DNA from: Drosophila miranda | Lineage: Eukaryota; Arthropoda; Insecta; Diptera; Drosophilidae | Assembly: GCF_003369915.1 (NCBI RefSeq) | Contig: NC_046675.1 | Location: 18,166,001 to 18,230,000 of the forward strand | Reading direction: 5' to 3' | Length of the DNA stretch: 64,000 nucleotides | In this document: positions 1 through 11,863 of the stretch, piece after piece | How the letters are laid out: each line of letters begins with the position of its first letter | Numbering within the stretch: position 1 is the stretch's first letter | Translations under genes and position numbers: made by a program | The notes under the pieces: generated by a model | What the model was told of the DNA's origin: nothing | Databases searched by the model: none | What the model saw: only the letters and a program-made list of their open reading frames with translations

Positions 1-3000
1 CCTTCCTCTCCAGGCGCTGATTCATTTGGAGCTCGATCTTGGCCAACGACAATTCGTACTCGTGCTTGATGCGGTCGTACTCTCGCTTCATGTGCGCCTC
101 TTTGTCTTCTGCATAGAGCTTGTAGTTGTGGGCCGTCCGTTTGGCACTCTGATATCGTTGGTGCGCGGATCGCATCGCCTCCTCATGGGTGTCGCGCAGC
201 ATCTGCAACTGTTCGCGCCAATGCTGTTCCACCTGCTCCACAGACTGCTTTTGTGCGTCCCACTGAGCCATCACTGCCTTCATTGACTTGCGCTCAGAGT
301 CGATGCTGGCATGTTGTTCGTCCAGAGTCCGTATGAGCTCGGCTATGCGCTGGTTCTTTGCCTGGAGCTCGCTGCGACATTTTTGCAGTATGTCCTTCTG
401 CTTCTCTTCCTTGGCCTCCAGCACTTCTCCGATCTTTTCCCGCTCCGCCAGTATGGTTTGCTTGAGCAGCTCGACTTCGTTCTCGCGCTGCTGGAGCTCG
501 CCGCAGACCAGTTGGTACTTGCGCTGAAGGGCGAGGTTTTTCTCCTCCATCTGCTGCAGGCGGGGAGTGAAATTCTTCAGCTCCACCGCAAACAGTTTGG
601 CCATTTCGTCACGCACTCGCTGCTCGATGCGCTTGATTCGCTCTTGGCTGAGCTCTATCGAGGGCTCCTCGGGGGAACTTTGCGTCTTTTTCTGATGATC
701 GCCCTTCGCATTCGCCTCTTCCTGCTGTACAATGTATTCCTCCATTTTCTTGGCCTTCTTCTTGAGCTCATTTAGGAGACTCTCCTGCTTGACGGACTGC
801 TTAATTTTATCTTCGAGTTCAATCTGGAAGGCCTTGGACTGCTCCAGCTCCTCCGAGAGCTGCTTTAAGTCGTTGGCCTGCCTTGAGTTAATATTCTGAA
901 GCTTGAGCATTTGGATCTCAGCCTGAAAGAGGCCGCATTCATCATGTAAAAGTATACGTATACAGTAGGCGCGAACAGACACTTACCCTTGCGATTTCGG
1001 AACACTTTTCCACACATCTACTGCAGTTCGCGGAGCTCTCCTTGGCCACTGCGGCCACCTCTTCGCACTTATCTTGCTCGCATTTTTCGCGCAGGGTCTG
1101 CAGCTCTCTCTGGTGACTGACCTTCTCCGTCTCCAGAATGCTCGCCAGCTCCTCCGACTTGAGCTCGGCAATTTGCACGGTGCGCTGGAGATTGGCCAAC
1201 AGCTGTCGTTGCTCCTGAAGCTCCTTGACAGTGTCCAGGTCGCGTAGCTTGCGAAGCTCATAGCTGAGGTTATCCTTGTCATTGGCAATGTCTGCGTAGA
1301 GTTTCTTTAGCCGCTCCACCTCGCTTTGGGCATCCTTCAGCAGGATCTTGTGTCGTTCCAACTCCAGACGAAGGTTGTCCGTTGTGTCGCGAGAGCGCAG
1401 CTGGCGGTTATCCTGCAGGAGCTGCTCATAGTTCTTTTTGAGGTTATCTTGCTCTTGGTTCACCCTCTCCAGATCCATCTGAACCTTTTTCAGCTGGTTG
1501 TCGATCTTCTGGCGCTGCTCATTCACCGCATCCCGCTCAGCCATCAAGGCTTTCACCTCGTCCTGCAGTTTTGAATCAATTTTAGACCTATGTTCCAGCT
1601 CCTCCAGCTCCTGTTGCATGTTCTTAATGCGGCTCTCCAGCCGCATCTTGTCCTCTTTTAGTGTGGCAAGCTGCACCAGGGACTGGTTCTCCTGCCCGCG
1701 AAGGAGGCGCAGCTCTTGGTTGCGCTCTTCCAGCAGCTTTTCCAGCTTGCGAACTTCCTCCCTCATGTTCTTGAGATTGCTCAGAGCTCGGTAGAGCTCC
1801 TGCTTGATGTGACCTATGCGATCGGCGGGATTAAGCGGCGTGCTCCCTACCAAACGCGTCGAAGCAGCCCGTGGGCTGCTTCCGTCCGTTTGGTTTTGCA
1901 TCAACAGTGTATCCATCAGATCCAGCTCTGCTGTGGTCCCACTAAGATGCCTATTCAGGAGGGCTATGGTCTGCTCCATGGCGGCGATCTTGGCCTCCAA
2001 CTCCCTGATGTACTGCTGCTGTCGCGTGCACTCTTGCTCGTAGTTGGGCTTGCTACCCAGCTGCTGGCACCGACTTTGGGCCACATCTAGAGCTCCGTTC
2101 AGCTCATTTATCGTGGCTGCTTTTTCTCGTAGAGTTGCATCTAGCTTGGACTGCAGTGCGTTGTAGCGAGCGGTCATTTTTTCCAGTTCGTTCTGTTTTT
2201 TGTTCAGCTGATCTGTGCTTTGGCTTAGCTGCTCCTGCAGAAGTTCGCACTGTGCTCGATTATGCTCCTCCAACATCCTAATGCGAGAGTCCGCGATGCG
2301 ATCGTCACGCTTGTGGACATCACGCTCCACCATGTCATACTTGGACTTTAGATCGGAAACCATCGCCCGTGTCAACTCCAGCTCCCCCTCCAGCTGGGTG
2401 TTGTCCTCTTCCAGACGTTTCTTTTCATCACGCAGCTTCACCATGCTGCTCTCCTGGTTTGAGCACTTCGCTTTCGTATCCACCAGCAGCTCATGTGTAT
2501 TCTGCTTCTCTCGCAATGCCCGGTCCAGCTCCGCCTGCAAGATGCGAACGCGCTTTTGCTCTTCATCCAGCTTCTTCAGAGCATCTGTGGCTTGCTGACC
2601 GAAATGATCGCGCTCGTGAGACTTGGATTCCAGCATCATTTTTAGCTTGTGAATTTCGCTGGCATGCCGATGGTGATCCTCCTGTGGCTGTACACCTTGA
2701 ACGGGGTGATGTTGATGCGGCTGTTCGGGCAGCAAATCTGACTGGTAATTCGTAGTCGAATCGATTGTACTTTCGTCATCATCCAGATCATCGAAGGCAT
2801 TCTCCAACAAGTTGCCCAGCTAAAACCGCAGAGTAATAATGTATGTTATATTTTTTTTTAAATTTAATATTTACGCACCTCCTCGTCGCGCCGTTTCTGA
2901 TCCTCTAGAGCTTCTTCTTCTTCTTGACGCTCCAGTGTCGAACTCACGTTTAAGGGCTCAGCCCCCTGAAAAACACTCATGCCCGGCGTATTCATGTTCA

Positions 3001-3001
3001 T
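1..3001 (-). CDS. asl: Asterless, Cep152-family centriole protein (5' part, runs off the window)
   Basis: Partial gene read on the minus strand; the 3' part lies before base 1. Exons: 2879-3001, 987-2819 and 922 to beyond 1. All junctions are GT-AG and keep frame. The start at 3001 gives MNMNTPGMSV; a second in-frame ATG lies at 2995. After about 40 residues comes an acidic stretch (LENAFDDLDDDEST), then almost unbroken coiled coil with heptad Leu/Glu/Lys/Gln pattern to the window edge. The fly Cep152 orthologue Asterless has this plan: an acidic N-terminus that binds Plk4 kinase, then long coiled coils that build the centriole and pericentriolar scaffold. Position next to Rga also fits. I identify it by architecture and synteny, not by alignment; another centrosomal or Golgi coiled-coil protein is the alternative. 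A motif-6-rich promoter lies just upstream (3097-3180). Confidence 0.72.
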
Positions 3002-3096
3002 TTGTTGTCTGAAACAACCCGCGCCAATGCAGCAGGCGCTGGCTTTTTTGTTTTTGTTAGAGCTGGAGAAACAACGATGTTAACGATTTATCGCTG

Positions 3097-3180
3097 AAAT
3101 ATACCGTCCGACCCTCAGGAATATACCAAAATATACCGTCTAATTTTAAAAATATACCGTAAATATACTGACTGAATTCA
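3097..3180. promoter_or_regulatory. Motif-6-rich promoter module upstream of asl
   Basis: Three or four copies of AAATATACCG (reverse of CGGTATATTT, Ohler core-promoter motif 6) lie about 100-180 bases upstream of the asl start codon. The block shares most of its bases with 20962-21040, including CGTCCGACCCTCAG and ACCGTAAATATACTGAC. A promoter role is inferred from motif content and position. Confidence 0.5.
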
Positions 3181-4248
3181 AGTTCTATTTTACATACATT
3201 TACATATTCCTAGTTTTTGATATTCCGTCGAATATCATTAGCTAGATAATACAATTTGCCATGCCCACATAATTTTAGACGATTTATGAATCAATTTATT
3301 ACTTAACTGGCTTATTCTTAATACTTGCTTTTATTGGATCTTGTCTAAAAAAAGGTTTTAGCAAAATAAGTCAATACAAAAAAACGAAAGAGGATAGTCG
3401 TTCATATTGCTCAATTTAGAGATTACGTTGAATATTTCTGGCTAACTAAAATTCTTAGTTCTGCCCACATAATTTTAGGCCGTTGATGAATAAATTTTCT
3501 TCAAGATTGGCTAGTTTTTAGTCCTTGCTTTTATTGTATTTTGGCTAAAACAACAGTCGCAATGTTGCTGGTATTTGAAAAATTATGCGTGTATAGCCTT
3601 TGTATACCCCATTTCGTTTATTTAATATGAAGATCCTATTTTCTAAACTGTTTCAAAAACGTAATTAACAAAGATAACAAAAAAATTGATATTTTTTTAG
3701 ACATATTAATGCATATGATTATTATCTTGTATATCCTTATACCTATTCAGGATTTCTGTAGAAAGACGATTAACTGCAAAATATATTTGAAATATGTTTA
3801 AAACAGATACTAAATTGTTTTTTCATTAATTGTATCCTGGGATGACAAACATTTTCTCAACTCTATAATATCCATTTCCCCCAGGGTATGCCCAGAAACA
3901 TTTTGCGTAAAACCAAAAAGTATTAAAAAAAATATCGTAAAATAAATGCTTGATAGTTATCGTAATATCGTTAGTAATGATATTTCTAACTCACTTCTCT
4001 AGGACACAGACGCACCTCCTTGTCCTAGTACACCTTGTGACATACGTGTAAGAATCATGTAGAAATGCCATTTAGAGTTGCTTCCGAACACGTATCGAAT
4101 ACCAATTTGACAGAACGAATTATGTTGATTTTTTAGATCAGCTTCTAAAACGAAAGAATTCGAAAACAGTCCTGTTTGATACTTTGTACATCTATGAATA
4201 CTCTAGACGGATTTTTTCTTTTTTCAATTTTTTTCAGTTTTATTAATT
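3181..4248. other. asl-Rga intergenic AT-rich DNA
   Basis: No gene is supported here. The stretch is strongly AT-rich and holds a pair of diverged ~90 bp direct repeats (3259-3346 and 3462-3549). On the minus strand an AATAAA at about 4235, just after the Rga stop codon, probably ends the Rga transcript. Confidence 0.6.
3259..3549. repeat. Pair of diverged ~90 bp direct repeats
   Basis: Copy 1 at 3259-3346 and copy 2 at 3462-3549 both begin TGCCCACATAATTTTAG and share TGATGAAT/TATGAATCA-like and CTTGCTTTTATTG segments, ending near TGGCTAAAA/TGTCTAAAA. They lie ~200 bp apart in the same orientation. The family is not recognised; it could be a local duplication or two relics of one small transposon. 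Confidence 0.5.
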
Positions 4249-6924
4249 TTATACAGACTGTCCATTCATAAACGTACTTATATTGGGACATTTATCTAAT
4301 TTCTCGGCATCTATTTGGAAAACCTTGGACAATCGTTTCCAACTTTGCGCATCAAAGTAGTAGAAGGTGCCGCGCTCTTTTGTACCATTTTTTTCATATT
4401 GATTAATGCCAGGAATTCGAGTTATCCATATTTTCTCTTCCACATGATACCGCCACTCGCGACTATGCCTGAATAAAAGAAACCAAACCAGCGATTAGAA
4501 AATATTCCATTAAAAATTAATAAAACGTAATCACGTACAATTCAGCAGCTGCCATCAATTGCATGATATCGCCGATATTTGTGTAGAAGAGGAAGAAGAG
4601 CAGATCCTCTTGCAGCTTTTTCAGTACCGGCGCCGTAAGCTTATCTCTTATCGCAAAATTGATCAGATATTCGGGTGGCACGTTGAACTCAACGTCTTGT
4701 GCTCTAAGAAATAATAATTCAATTAATTTAAGTATAAACAAACACCACTTTCCGAACACTGATTTTTCTGCTAATCTTTAAATTGGTATTATGTTCAGGG
4801 CGGTTGTGGTTTTTATTATATATTTCTACCATCTATTACATAGATTAGCATGGACCCACAAGATTAATATTGATATTTGATTTAGTTGATATTCCCACCA
4901 TATGGCGAAATATGAAATGTTTCACCGACGTGATTTGATTGTGTGCCGTGTCTCAGGTATTTTACATCAAATCCAACACTTTCATTATAATTTAACCAAT
5001 ATGATCTAAAATGAAATACATCGACCCACCTGCAGGGCTGTTCCACGAACGGTCCAGCGAATGTTGTATGCAAGCTCTCTTGTGAATTCAGGTTCAACCC
5101 AAGACCCGTCAGATCCGTACCCAAAGAGAGCGTTACCAGGTTGGGATCTGTTTCGGCGGCCCGTATGAACGTCAGCAGGCCTACCATGCCGAACTGATTG
5201 TTCACCATGGTCGCTGGTATGTTTGTGACCTTGCCTGCGGTTATGGGTGGGAGGTAAGGGCCATTAATGTCTAACCTAACGCAGTGTTAAATGTTAAATT
5301 CAGTGGCAATACTCACCATCCGGCGATGTTTGGACGCCGCTCTTCACAAGTTTATCATTGCTGGAATTATCGTTCAGATGCTCGCCGACACCACATCCAC
5401 TGCCGCCAACGCTGCTTCCGCTACCACTGCCCAGGCCGCCGCCGTCTCCCATCATGGCATTGCTGCTTGTCACGCTGTTGACACCACTGCTACCCACCAA
5501 TCCACCGTGCGAGCTGCCAACGGAACCAATGGCTCCACTGCCGCCACCACCACCACCTCCGACCACAACGCCGCCCAGTCCACTGCCGACTGCGCCAAGA
5601 CCATTGCCGCCTACAACGCCGACGCTGGTACCACTGGTGCCGCTGGATCCGCTGACCACAATTGAGTTCATTGCCTTTTCCGTGCCGTCCAGATGGTTCT
5701 CTGTGACTCCGCCCGTGGCGGAGCCGCCAGAGCCGACTCCCCCGCTGTTGCTGCTCCCCACTGCGTTCGTTGTGCCATCCGAGTTTTGAGTGCCCGGTAA
5801 CGCAGGGAAGTCCTCGTTGGACATCGTGAACTCCGATTGCTCTGACGTCGGCTGCTTCACCATGCCAACTGAAAGCGAATCGAAAGCAAATTGAACAGAA
5901 AGTGTGGATGAGTGAAGTGCTTTCAGCTGGGAAGGCGTATCAGTTGGTTTATCTAATGGCTAAAACAGCACCGCTTCTCCGAGTTAGTGACAGACAAATA
6001 CTTTAGCATAATTATGTGGGCCAAAAACAGAAACAGATCAAGCAAGTAGTAATCCGATCCGATCAACAGGCCGAGCCAACACACGGAATACAAGAGATAC
6101 ACAGGATGCACAGAACACACGGAACACACATGCCACAAATAGTTATCGTAATTGTAAACATTAAATAATAATAAAAAAGAAGTGGATTTTGATTTGAACT
6201 CACAAGAGGTAAAGAAATTACCATAGGGTTTGCTGCCCGGCGGCTGGAGCGGATTCGATTGGGGCAGTGTTTGGTCGTTCTGGCCGCGCGACGTTAGCGA
6301 CGGAAACTCCGTGGGATCGAGTAGGGCAGGTGTGGAGACATCAGCTCCACTGCCTCCGAACACGTGGAAGTTGTTCAATGGACCCCCACCGCCACCCGTT
6401 CCGTAGCCGCCGCGACCCGTCTGCATGAAGTTTCCCATGTTCGACTGTGGAACGGGAAAAAACAGAAGTCAGAAATCAGATGTCAGATGTCCGCAGAGGA
6501 AATCCTCTTGCAGGGGGCTTACCATGGGTCCACTGCCTAGCCCCTGCATGGCACGCCGCTCCACAAACTGGCGCTGTCCGAAAAGGTTCGCGTTTCGACT
6601 GCCGCTCGACAAGGCGGGCCCGCCAACCGATAGCTGCGCATTGCGGTTCGGCGATAACTGGGGCTGCTGCTGTGGCTGTTGTTGCTGCGTCTGCCCATAA
6701 TTCGCTGCACCTGGATAAGAGTTGGCAAAGTCTGAAGCACTGGGTTATAACAAGATACTTGTTTGGAAATGCAGGCGTTACACTTGCTTACCGGTTTGGA
6801 ACATGCCAGACGTGGGTGTTACATGGCCGGTCAGAGAGCTACCACCGAAGCCGCCCGTTGTCCGTCCAGCTAACGCCGCGTTCGCTATGCTTCTTGGGGG
6901 TTGTTGGAAATTTAAATTCGCCAT
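4249..6924 (-). CDS. Rga: Regena / NOT2 (CNOT2), CCR4-NOT complex subunit
   Basis: Seven coding exons: 6792-6924, 6523-6731, 6222-6444, 5317-5868, 5030-5234, 4539-4703 and 4249-4468. All borders are GT-AG and the sum is exactly 569 codons (568 aa). The N-terminal two thirds is Gly/Ser/Asn/Gln-rich; exon 4 carries an extreme Gly/Val run. The last three exons encode the NOT2/3/5 (NOT-box) domain, with VPPEYLINFAIRDKL, DLLFFLFYTNIGD, HSREWRYH and ERGTFYYFDAQSWKR. In all NOT2 proteins this domain docks NOT1 and NOT3 to scaffold cytoplasmic mRNA deadenylation and repression. The start is the first ATG after an in-frame stop-rich leader, giving MANLNFQQPPRS. The 5' UTR probably begins near the region shared with divergent Atu. 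Identification from the C-terminal domain is firm. Confidence 0.93.
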
Positions 6925-9200
6925 AATCTGCAAAGGCAAAGAATCGCTTAATTAGCTGTTGGCTGGGTCAATCCCCATCTCCCACGTTTCCATGAACGGT
7001 ATTATCTAAATTCGATTAAATTATCTATACGAAGCGCCTCCAAAATCAGTGTCCTCTGCTGTATAAACAAATGTTTGTTTATTATGACTCACTTCGGCTT
7101 ACAATTTGATAACAACCCACAGATAAACATCGCCCGCCGCTGAATTTGCACATCCGTATGTATGTATGCCTAATACAGGAGACACAATAAACAATAAACC
7201 CAATACTGTTGCCAGTTTTACTTGAACACCAACCCAACCCCGACAGAGAGATCATCTCCACAAAAAAGCTGAGCTTAACTCCAATAATGAAGTGAAGTGC
7301 TGCTGAAAGCCAGTAAACAGAAGCTGCTCGCTTTCCAGCACCTTTCGCTATAAGTTATAAGATTAAATGGCCGCCAGTCAGCTGTCAATGTGCAGAATAT
7401 CAGAAGAGAGGCAACAAATAAAGCAGAAGGGCACACGCATACATATGTGTATCACATAAAGGCTGGAGCAATTATTGGTGATTCTCTTTGGCCGTGGTAC
7501 ACATGGTATGCATGTACAAGTATGTATGCATGTACAATGGTGTAGGTGAAAAAGCCAGAACCAGAATGCGCGGCAGCAGGATGCCTATAGGAAAGACGAG
7601 GAGAAATAAGTGAAATGTAAAAGGATACTCCTGCACTAGTCTTTCGATCAATTATGGATGTAGGGAGTGCAGTGCGAAAAGGTATGCGATTCACGCTCGC
7701 ACTCTCAGCACTCTTTCTGCCTTTGTTGGTGTTTGTGCGAGCGCAGCATTACCATTGTTCTTCAGGCCCAGCAGGTATGCGGCAGGCACCTGTCTGTTGT
7801 CAGTACTGGGATATTACATGCCACTTAGGTTTGCTCATTTTTGCTTTTTTTTGGAAGCCAAGGCGTCTTGAGAGAGACTCTGATAATCGGGTTACATCGC
7901 CAATGCCATCTATTTTACGTGCGTATGTAACTTTATCAGCTGACCAGGCGGGAGCTTTTCAACACTACTCTGATGCTAACGGCGCTTACAACAAACACTC
8001 GAGTGTAGTTTTGGTCGCGAAGGCAAAATAGCCTTGGAACAACAAAACCTCTTCTGCCTCTACCACGACTTACCTAAATTAACGTTAGATGATAGTGCGC
8101 CTTCTTCCACTTCCACTGTTAATGTGTGCTTTCCACTCGCTTGCAATCGACTCGAACTGCTACCAACAACATACACTGAACCGATCGTTCTCACCGCATT
8201 TAACATTCCAAGGCGACAAGGTGGACGTCGTTGCTGTCGTCGTCGTGGTCCTGGCGCCGTATCCGTTTCGGTGGCACAGGGAAAAATGGGCCGAAGGGAG
8301 AGCAATTGGGCGATCTGCTGCTGCTGGCCTACGTTTATTCTGATGGGCAGTCGGAGGTTAGCGTTCAGCGTTGTTTGCGCGCTCACACACACACACACAC
8401 ACACTAGAGAGAAGAGCGCGGCGGGCGGCAAATATTCAAACGGGACACACAGGATATATGTATTCCCTTTACACGCACACAAGCACAGCCCGATGCTGGC
8501 GATGATGCGCAAAGTGTAGTGGGTAGCGAGAGGAGAGGTTAGTTAGTATTTTTCCGCGCCGTGTCGTCCCTAAATATATTGCATATATATGTATGTGTAT
8601 ATGCTTCGTCTGTATGCAGCGTGGTCTTCGTCGCTCACGAGGGAAGGAGTACCGAAGGATGTTAATGCCTTTCAGAGGCAAAAAGTTTTCAATTTTCTGC
8701 GCCGCTGTGGGGTCCACAAATTTCACGTACAATGCTACACTTGGCACACTTCGCACGAAACTTGATGTCTGCGTATAACGTCTGGCTTACGCGTTTTAAT
8801 GCAATTGTTTTCCTTGGTTTATGTATATTATTGTAGTGGTTTTATTTTGTAAGTAAATAATTGCTTGCTATTGCGCTGTTGTCTCTGCTTCTTTCCCTAC
8901 TGCACAAGTACTCTGTCTGTGTGTGTGTCTGTGTGTGTGTCTGTCTTTGTTTTCTCAGTTCATTGAAATTTCACCCGAGCTAGCGAATTGGGCAAATTTC
9001 GCTGCGTGATTTGCGTATTTTTTACGCCTCTCACAGTTTAATGCACTTCGCTTCGTTGTAGGGAAACGTGTGTAATTTACTATTGATAGGCAATAAACAA
9101 TTATTTAGCGCCCCAAATGGCTTTAAATTGTACGCAAAAAATGTTCCGCAAAAAACTTTGTGGCTGTCACGAATACAAACACACAGGAATTAGGGATGTA
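6925..9200. other. Rga 5' leader/intron and intergenic DNA
   Basis: There is no coding sequence I can support. The stretch probably holds non-coding 5' exons and an intron of Rga (minus strand). It contains CA and GT microsatellites (8386-8404, 8918-8944) and several CATACATATG-type simple runs. Reading frames crossing the CA repeats on both strands are low-complexity artefacts. Confidence 0.5.
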
Positions 9201-9204
9201 AAAT

Positions 9205-9480
9205 TTGGGTATCGATGCAAATGTCATATCGATAGTTTTTCAGCGACAGGGCTGTCGCGGCTTCGTTGCCTTGGCATCTCTCTGGAAATAAAAAGTAATT
9301 CAAATAACAAGCAAATACATCTTTTAAGACTCATACAGTTGCCTTATTAAATTTTTACAAAGTAGCCCACTGCTCTCTTATATATAGGGCACTTTCTTCG
9401 CCTGTTAGAGTGTAGTGCTGCAAAGATTCGGTTTTTTCACACAAAATATCGATGCACCAAGGTTTAAAAGTATCGGCCAA
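9205..9480. promoter_or_regulatory. DRE-rich promoter region of Atu, possibly shared with Rga
   Basis: Three ATCGAT-type sites lie in 280 bases upstream of the Atu ATG: GTATCGATGC (9211), ATATCGATAG (9226) and ATATCGATGC (9447), plus TTCGATACAA (9481). These resemble the DREF-bound DRE (TATCGATA) of fly housekeeping genes. Rga is transcribed away to the left and Atu to the right, so a bidirectional role is possible. This is inferred from motifs only. Confidence 0.5.
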
Positions 9481-9548
9481 TTCGATACAATTAAAGAATT
9501 ATAATTTGCAGACAGAAATCGGAACTTTAATCAAAAATCAAACAAATT

Positions 9549-11863
9549 ATGGGCGACCCAACCTCAGATGATGAAAGTGGTATGCTTTAATTACGCCCAG
9601 ATCTTGCGGCAACTGTACTAAATGCTTTTTCCTTAGGCTCGTCTGGTTCCAGTCGCAGTGGCAGCCGCAGTCGCAGTGCCACTCCGCACGGTAGCGCGCC
9701 GGGGTAGGTTTTTGAAGTGTTCTCACTGAATAGGAAAGGAAATACATGTTTAACTGCATTTTAGTTCTCCACGAAGTCGTAAATCTGGAAGCGGAAGTCC
9801 CCGTTCACGTTCCGTCTCGAGATCATCCCGATCAGGCTCTGACTCGCACCGCAGTGCCCGTTCGGGGTCGGTCCATAGTCGCCGTTCGGGATCTAGGCAA
9901 AGTCATCGCTCTGAGTCGACGCACAGCAGACACTCTGGATCAGGCCACAGCAAACGAGCTGGCTCTGTCCGCAGTAAACGCTCTGGGTCTGCCCATAGCA
10001 AACGCTCTGGATCTGCGCATAGCAAACGCTCTGGGTCTGCCCATAGCAAACGATCTGGGTCAGCGCACAGCAGACGATCTGGCTCTGCCCACAGCAGACG
10101 ATCTGACTCTGCCCACAGCAACCGATCCCACAGTCGCAGCCGCAGTCGCTTCCGTAGCGCCACACCGAAAGGCAGCGGGAATGAGGAATCGCGCTCGAAT
10201 TCTCCAAATCTTCAAATTGACGATGAACGCGCCAATTCAAAGAGTAAGAGCCGCAGCCGCAGCGGCAGTCGCACCTCCAGGTCCCGCTCCAAGACGGGTT
10301 CGCCACGTTCCAAGTCGGGCACTCCCTCGCGTAGCCGGAGTCGTAGCGGCTCTGGATCCGGCAGCGACATTGCTGCGCCCAAAAATATGCCGCGTCGGGC
10401 AAGTGGCTCGGAAAATGAGAAACACAAGAGCGGAAGCGACAGCGACATGGAAACCTCACCCACAAAGGCCAAGAAGTCGCGTTTGATTGACTCGGATAGC
10501 GAAAGCGACAAGGAAGAGGTAATCCTATCCCATCTAAAGATTGTGCAATTTATGTAACGTTTAATGCCAACATTTTCAGAATAAGAAAGCTCCTGCCGCC
10601 GCGGACATCTTTGGCGATGCGGATGACATCAGCGATGACGAGGAAGAACCGCCGACCACAAGAAAATCTCCACGTTCGCGAAGTCGCAGCAGGAGCAAGT
10701 CCCGATCCCGTAGTCGCTCCGTAAGCCGTTCTCGATCTCGGTCCAGGTCCAGGTCCCGGTCTCGGTCCCGCGCCAGAGCGCGCCCGGAAGCAGCGCCCAA
10801 GGAGTTGGAGACGGAGCCATTGCCCGAAACCCGAATCGATGCGGAAATCCCGCGCATAGCTGCGGATCTCGGCAAGGAGCAGCACTTCATCAAGCTGCCA
10901 AATTTTTTGTCTGTGGTTACGCATCCCTTTGACCCGGAGACTTACGAAGACGAGATTGACGAGGAGGAGACCATGGACGAGGAGGGCCGCCAGCGCATTA
11001 AGCTCAAGGTGAGCAACACCATCCGTTGGCGCGAGTTCATGAACAACAAGGGGGACATGGTCCGGGAGTCGAACGCCCGGTTCGTGCGATGGTCGGATGG
11101 GAGCATGTCCCTCCACCTGGGCAATGAGATCTTTGACGCCTATCGACAGCCCCTGCTGGGCGACCACAACCATCTCTTCATACGCCAGGGCACCGGTCTC
11201 CAGGGTCAGGCCGTGTTTCGCACCAAACTGACCTTCAGACCGCACTCGACGGAGTCGTTTACTCACAAGAAGATGACCATGTCGCTGGCGGACCGCTCGA
11301 GCAAGACCAGTGGCATCAAGATACTCACGCAGGTTGGGAAGGACCCCACCACCGACCGCCCCAGCCAGCTCAAGGAGGAGGAGGCCAAGCTGCGCCAGGC
11401 CATGCGCAATCAGCACAAGGCACAGCCCAAGAAGAAGAAGGCTGGGACGGGAGAGCCGCTCATCGGCGGTGGCACCTCCTCTTACCAGCACGATGACGGC
11501 AGCGACGACGAGAATGCCATCAGCCTTAGCGCCATAAAGAATCGCTACAAGAAAGGATCCGCCGGCGGCGTCCAGCCCGAGCCCAAGGCTTCCACCATCT
11601 ACTCCTCAGACGAGGATGAGGGCTCCGACTTCGAGGCGCGCCGCAGCAAGAAGGTGGACAAGGCCAAGGCCAGCAAGGCACTCAGGGACTCCGACAGCGA
11701 GTCCGACGCAGGAAGTGCCAAGAGCGCAAAAAGTGGCGGCCGAGCGGGCAGCGCCAGCGGCAGCGACGACGAGGGAAGCCGCAAAAGCGCCACCAGCAAA
11801 TCCGGCAGTGGCAGTCGGAGTGGAAGCGGTTTCGGCAGCGGCTCAGGAAGCGACAATGAATGA
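9549..11863 (+). CDS. Atu: Atu, Leo1 homologue (Paf1 complex subunit)
   Basis: Four coding exons: 9549-9579, 9637-9703, 9765-10518 and 10580-11863, summing to exactly 712 codons (711 aa). The start [15 protein letters not shown] follows a short leader. Residues ~20-330 are Arg/Ser/Asp/Glu-rich with runs of SRSRS and an array of eight-residue units KRSGSAHS (9952-10119). The Leo1 core follows from about residue 360, with [51 protein letters not shown] and MTMSLADRS. The tail is acidic and Ser/Gly-rich. In Leo1 proteins the core binds Paf1, and the complex travels with RNA polymerase II and promotes H2B ubiquitylation and H3K4 methylation. 'Another transcription unit' is the fly Leo1 next to Rga, and the neighbour here fits. 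AATAAA at about 11900 is a likely poly(A) signal. Confidence 0.93.
9952..10119 (+). repeat. 24-bp coding minisatellite in Atu, about 7 units
   Basis: Seven tandem 24-base units of the type AAACGCTCTGGGTCTGCC plus CATAGC encode KRSGSAHS, with variants [16 protein letters not shown] and RRSDSAHS. The central units are nearly identical in DNA and the outer ones are degenerate, as in arrays growing by unequal exchange or slippage. The length is always a multiple of 24, so the reading frame survives copy-number change. Confidence 0.8.

Noticed and set aside
8089-8519. Overlapping frames on both strands around the CA repeat
   Set aside because: They depend on the simple-sequence tract, with no splice signals and no domain.
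9952-10119. CRISPR-like regular repeats in Atu
   Set aside because: Units are head-to-tail with no spacers and lie in frame in a eukaryotic gene; this is a coding minisatellite.
10550-11491. Minus-strand 313-codon frame opposite Atu
   Set aside because: Antisense shadow of the Leo1 exon; Leu/Arg-rich without a domain, and it crosses the Atu intron.
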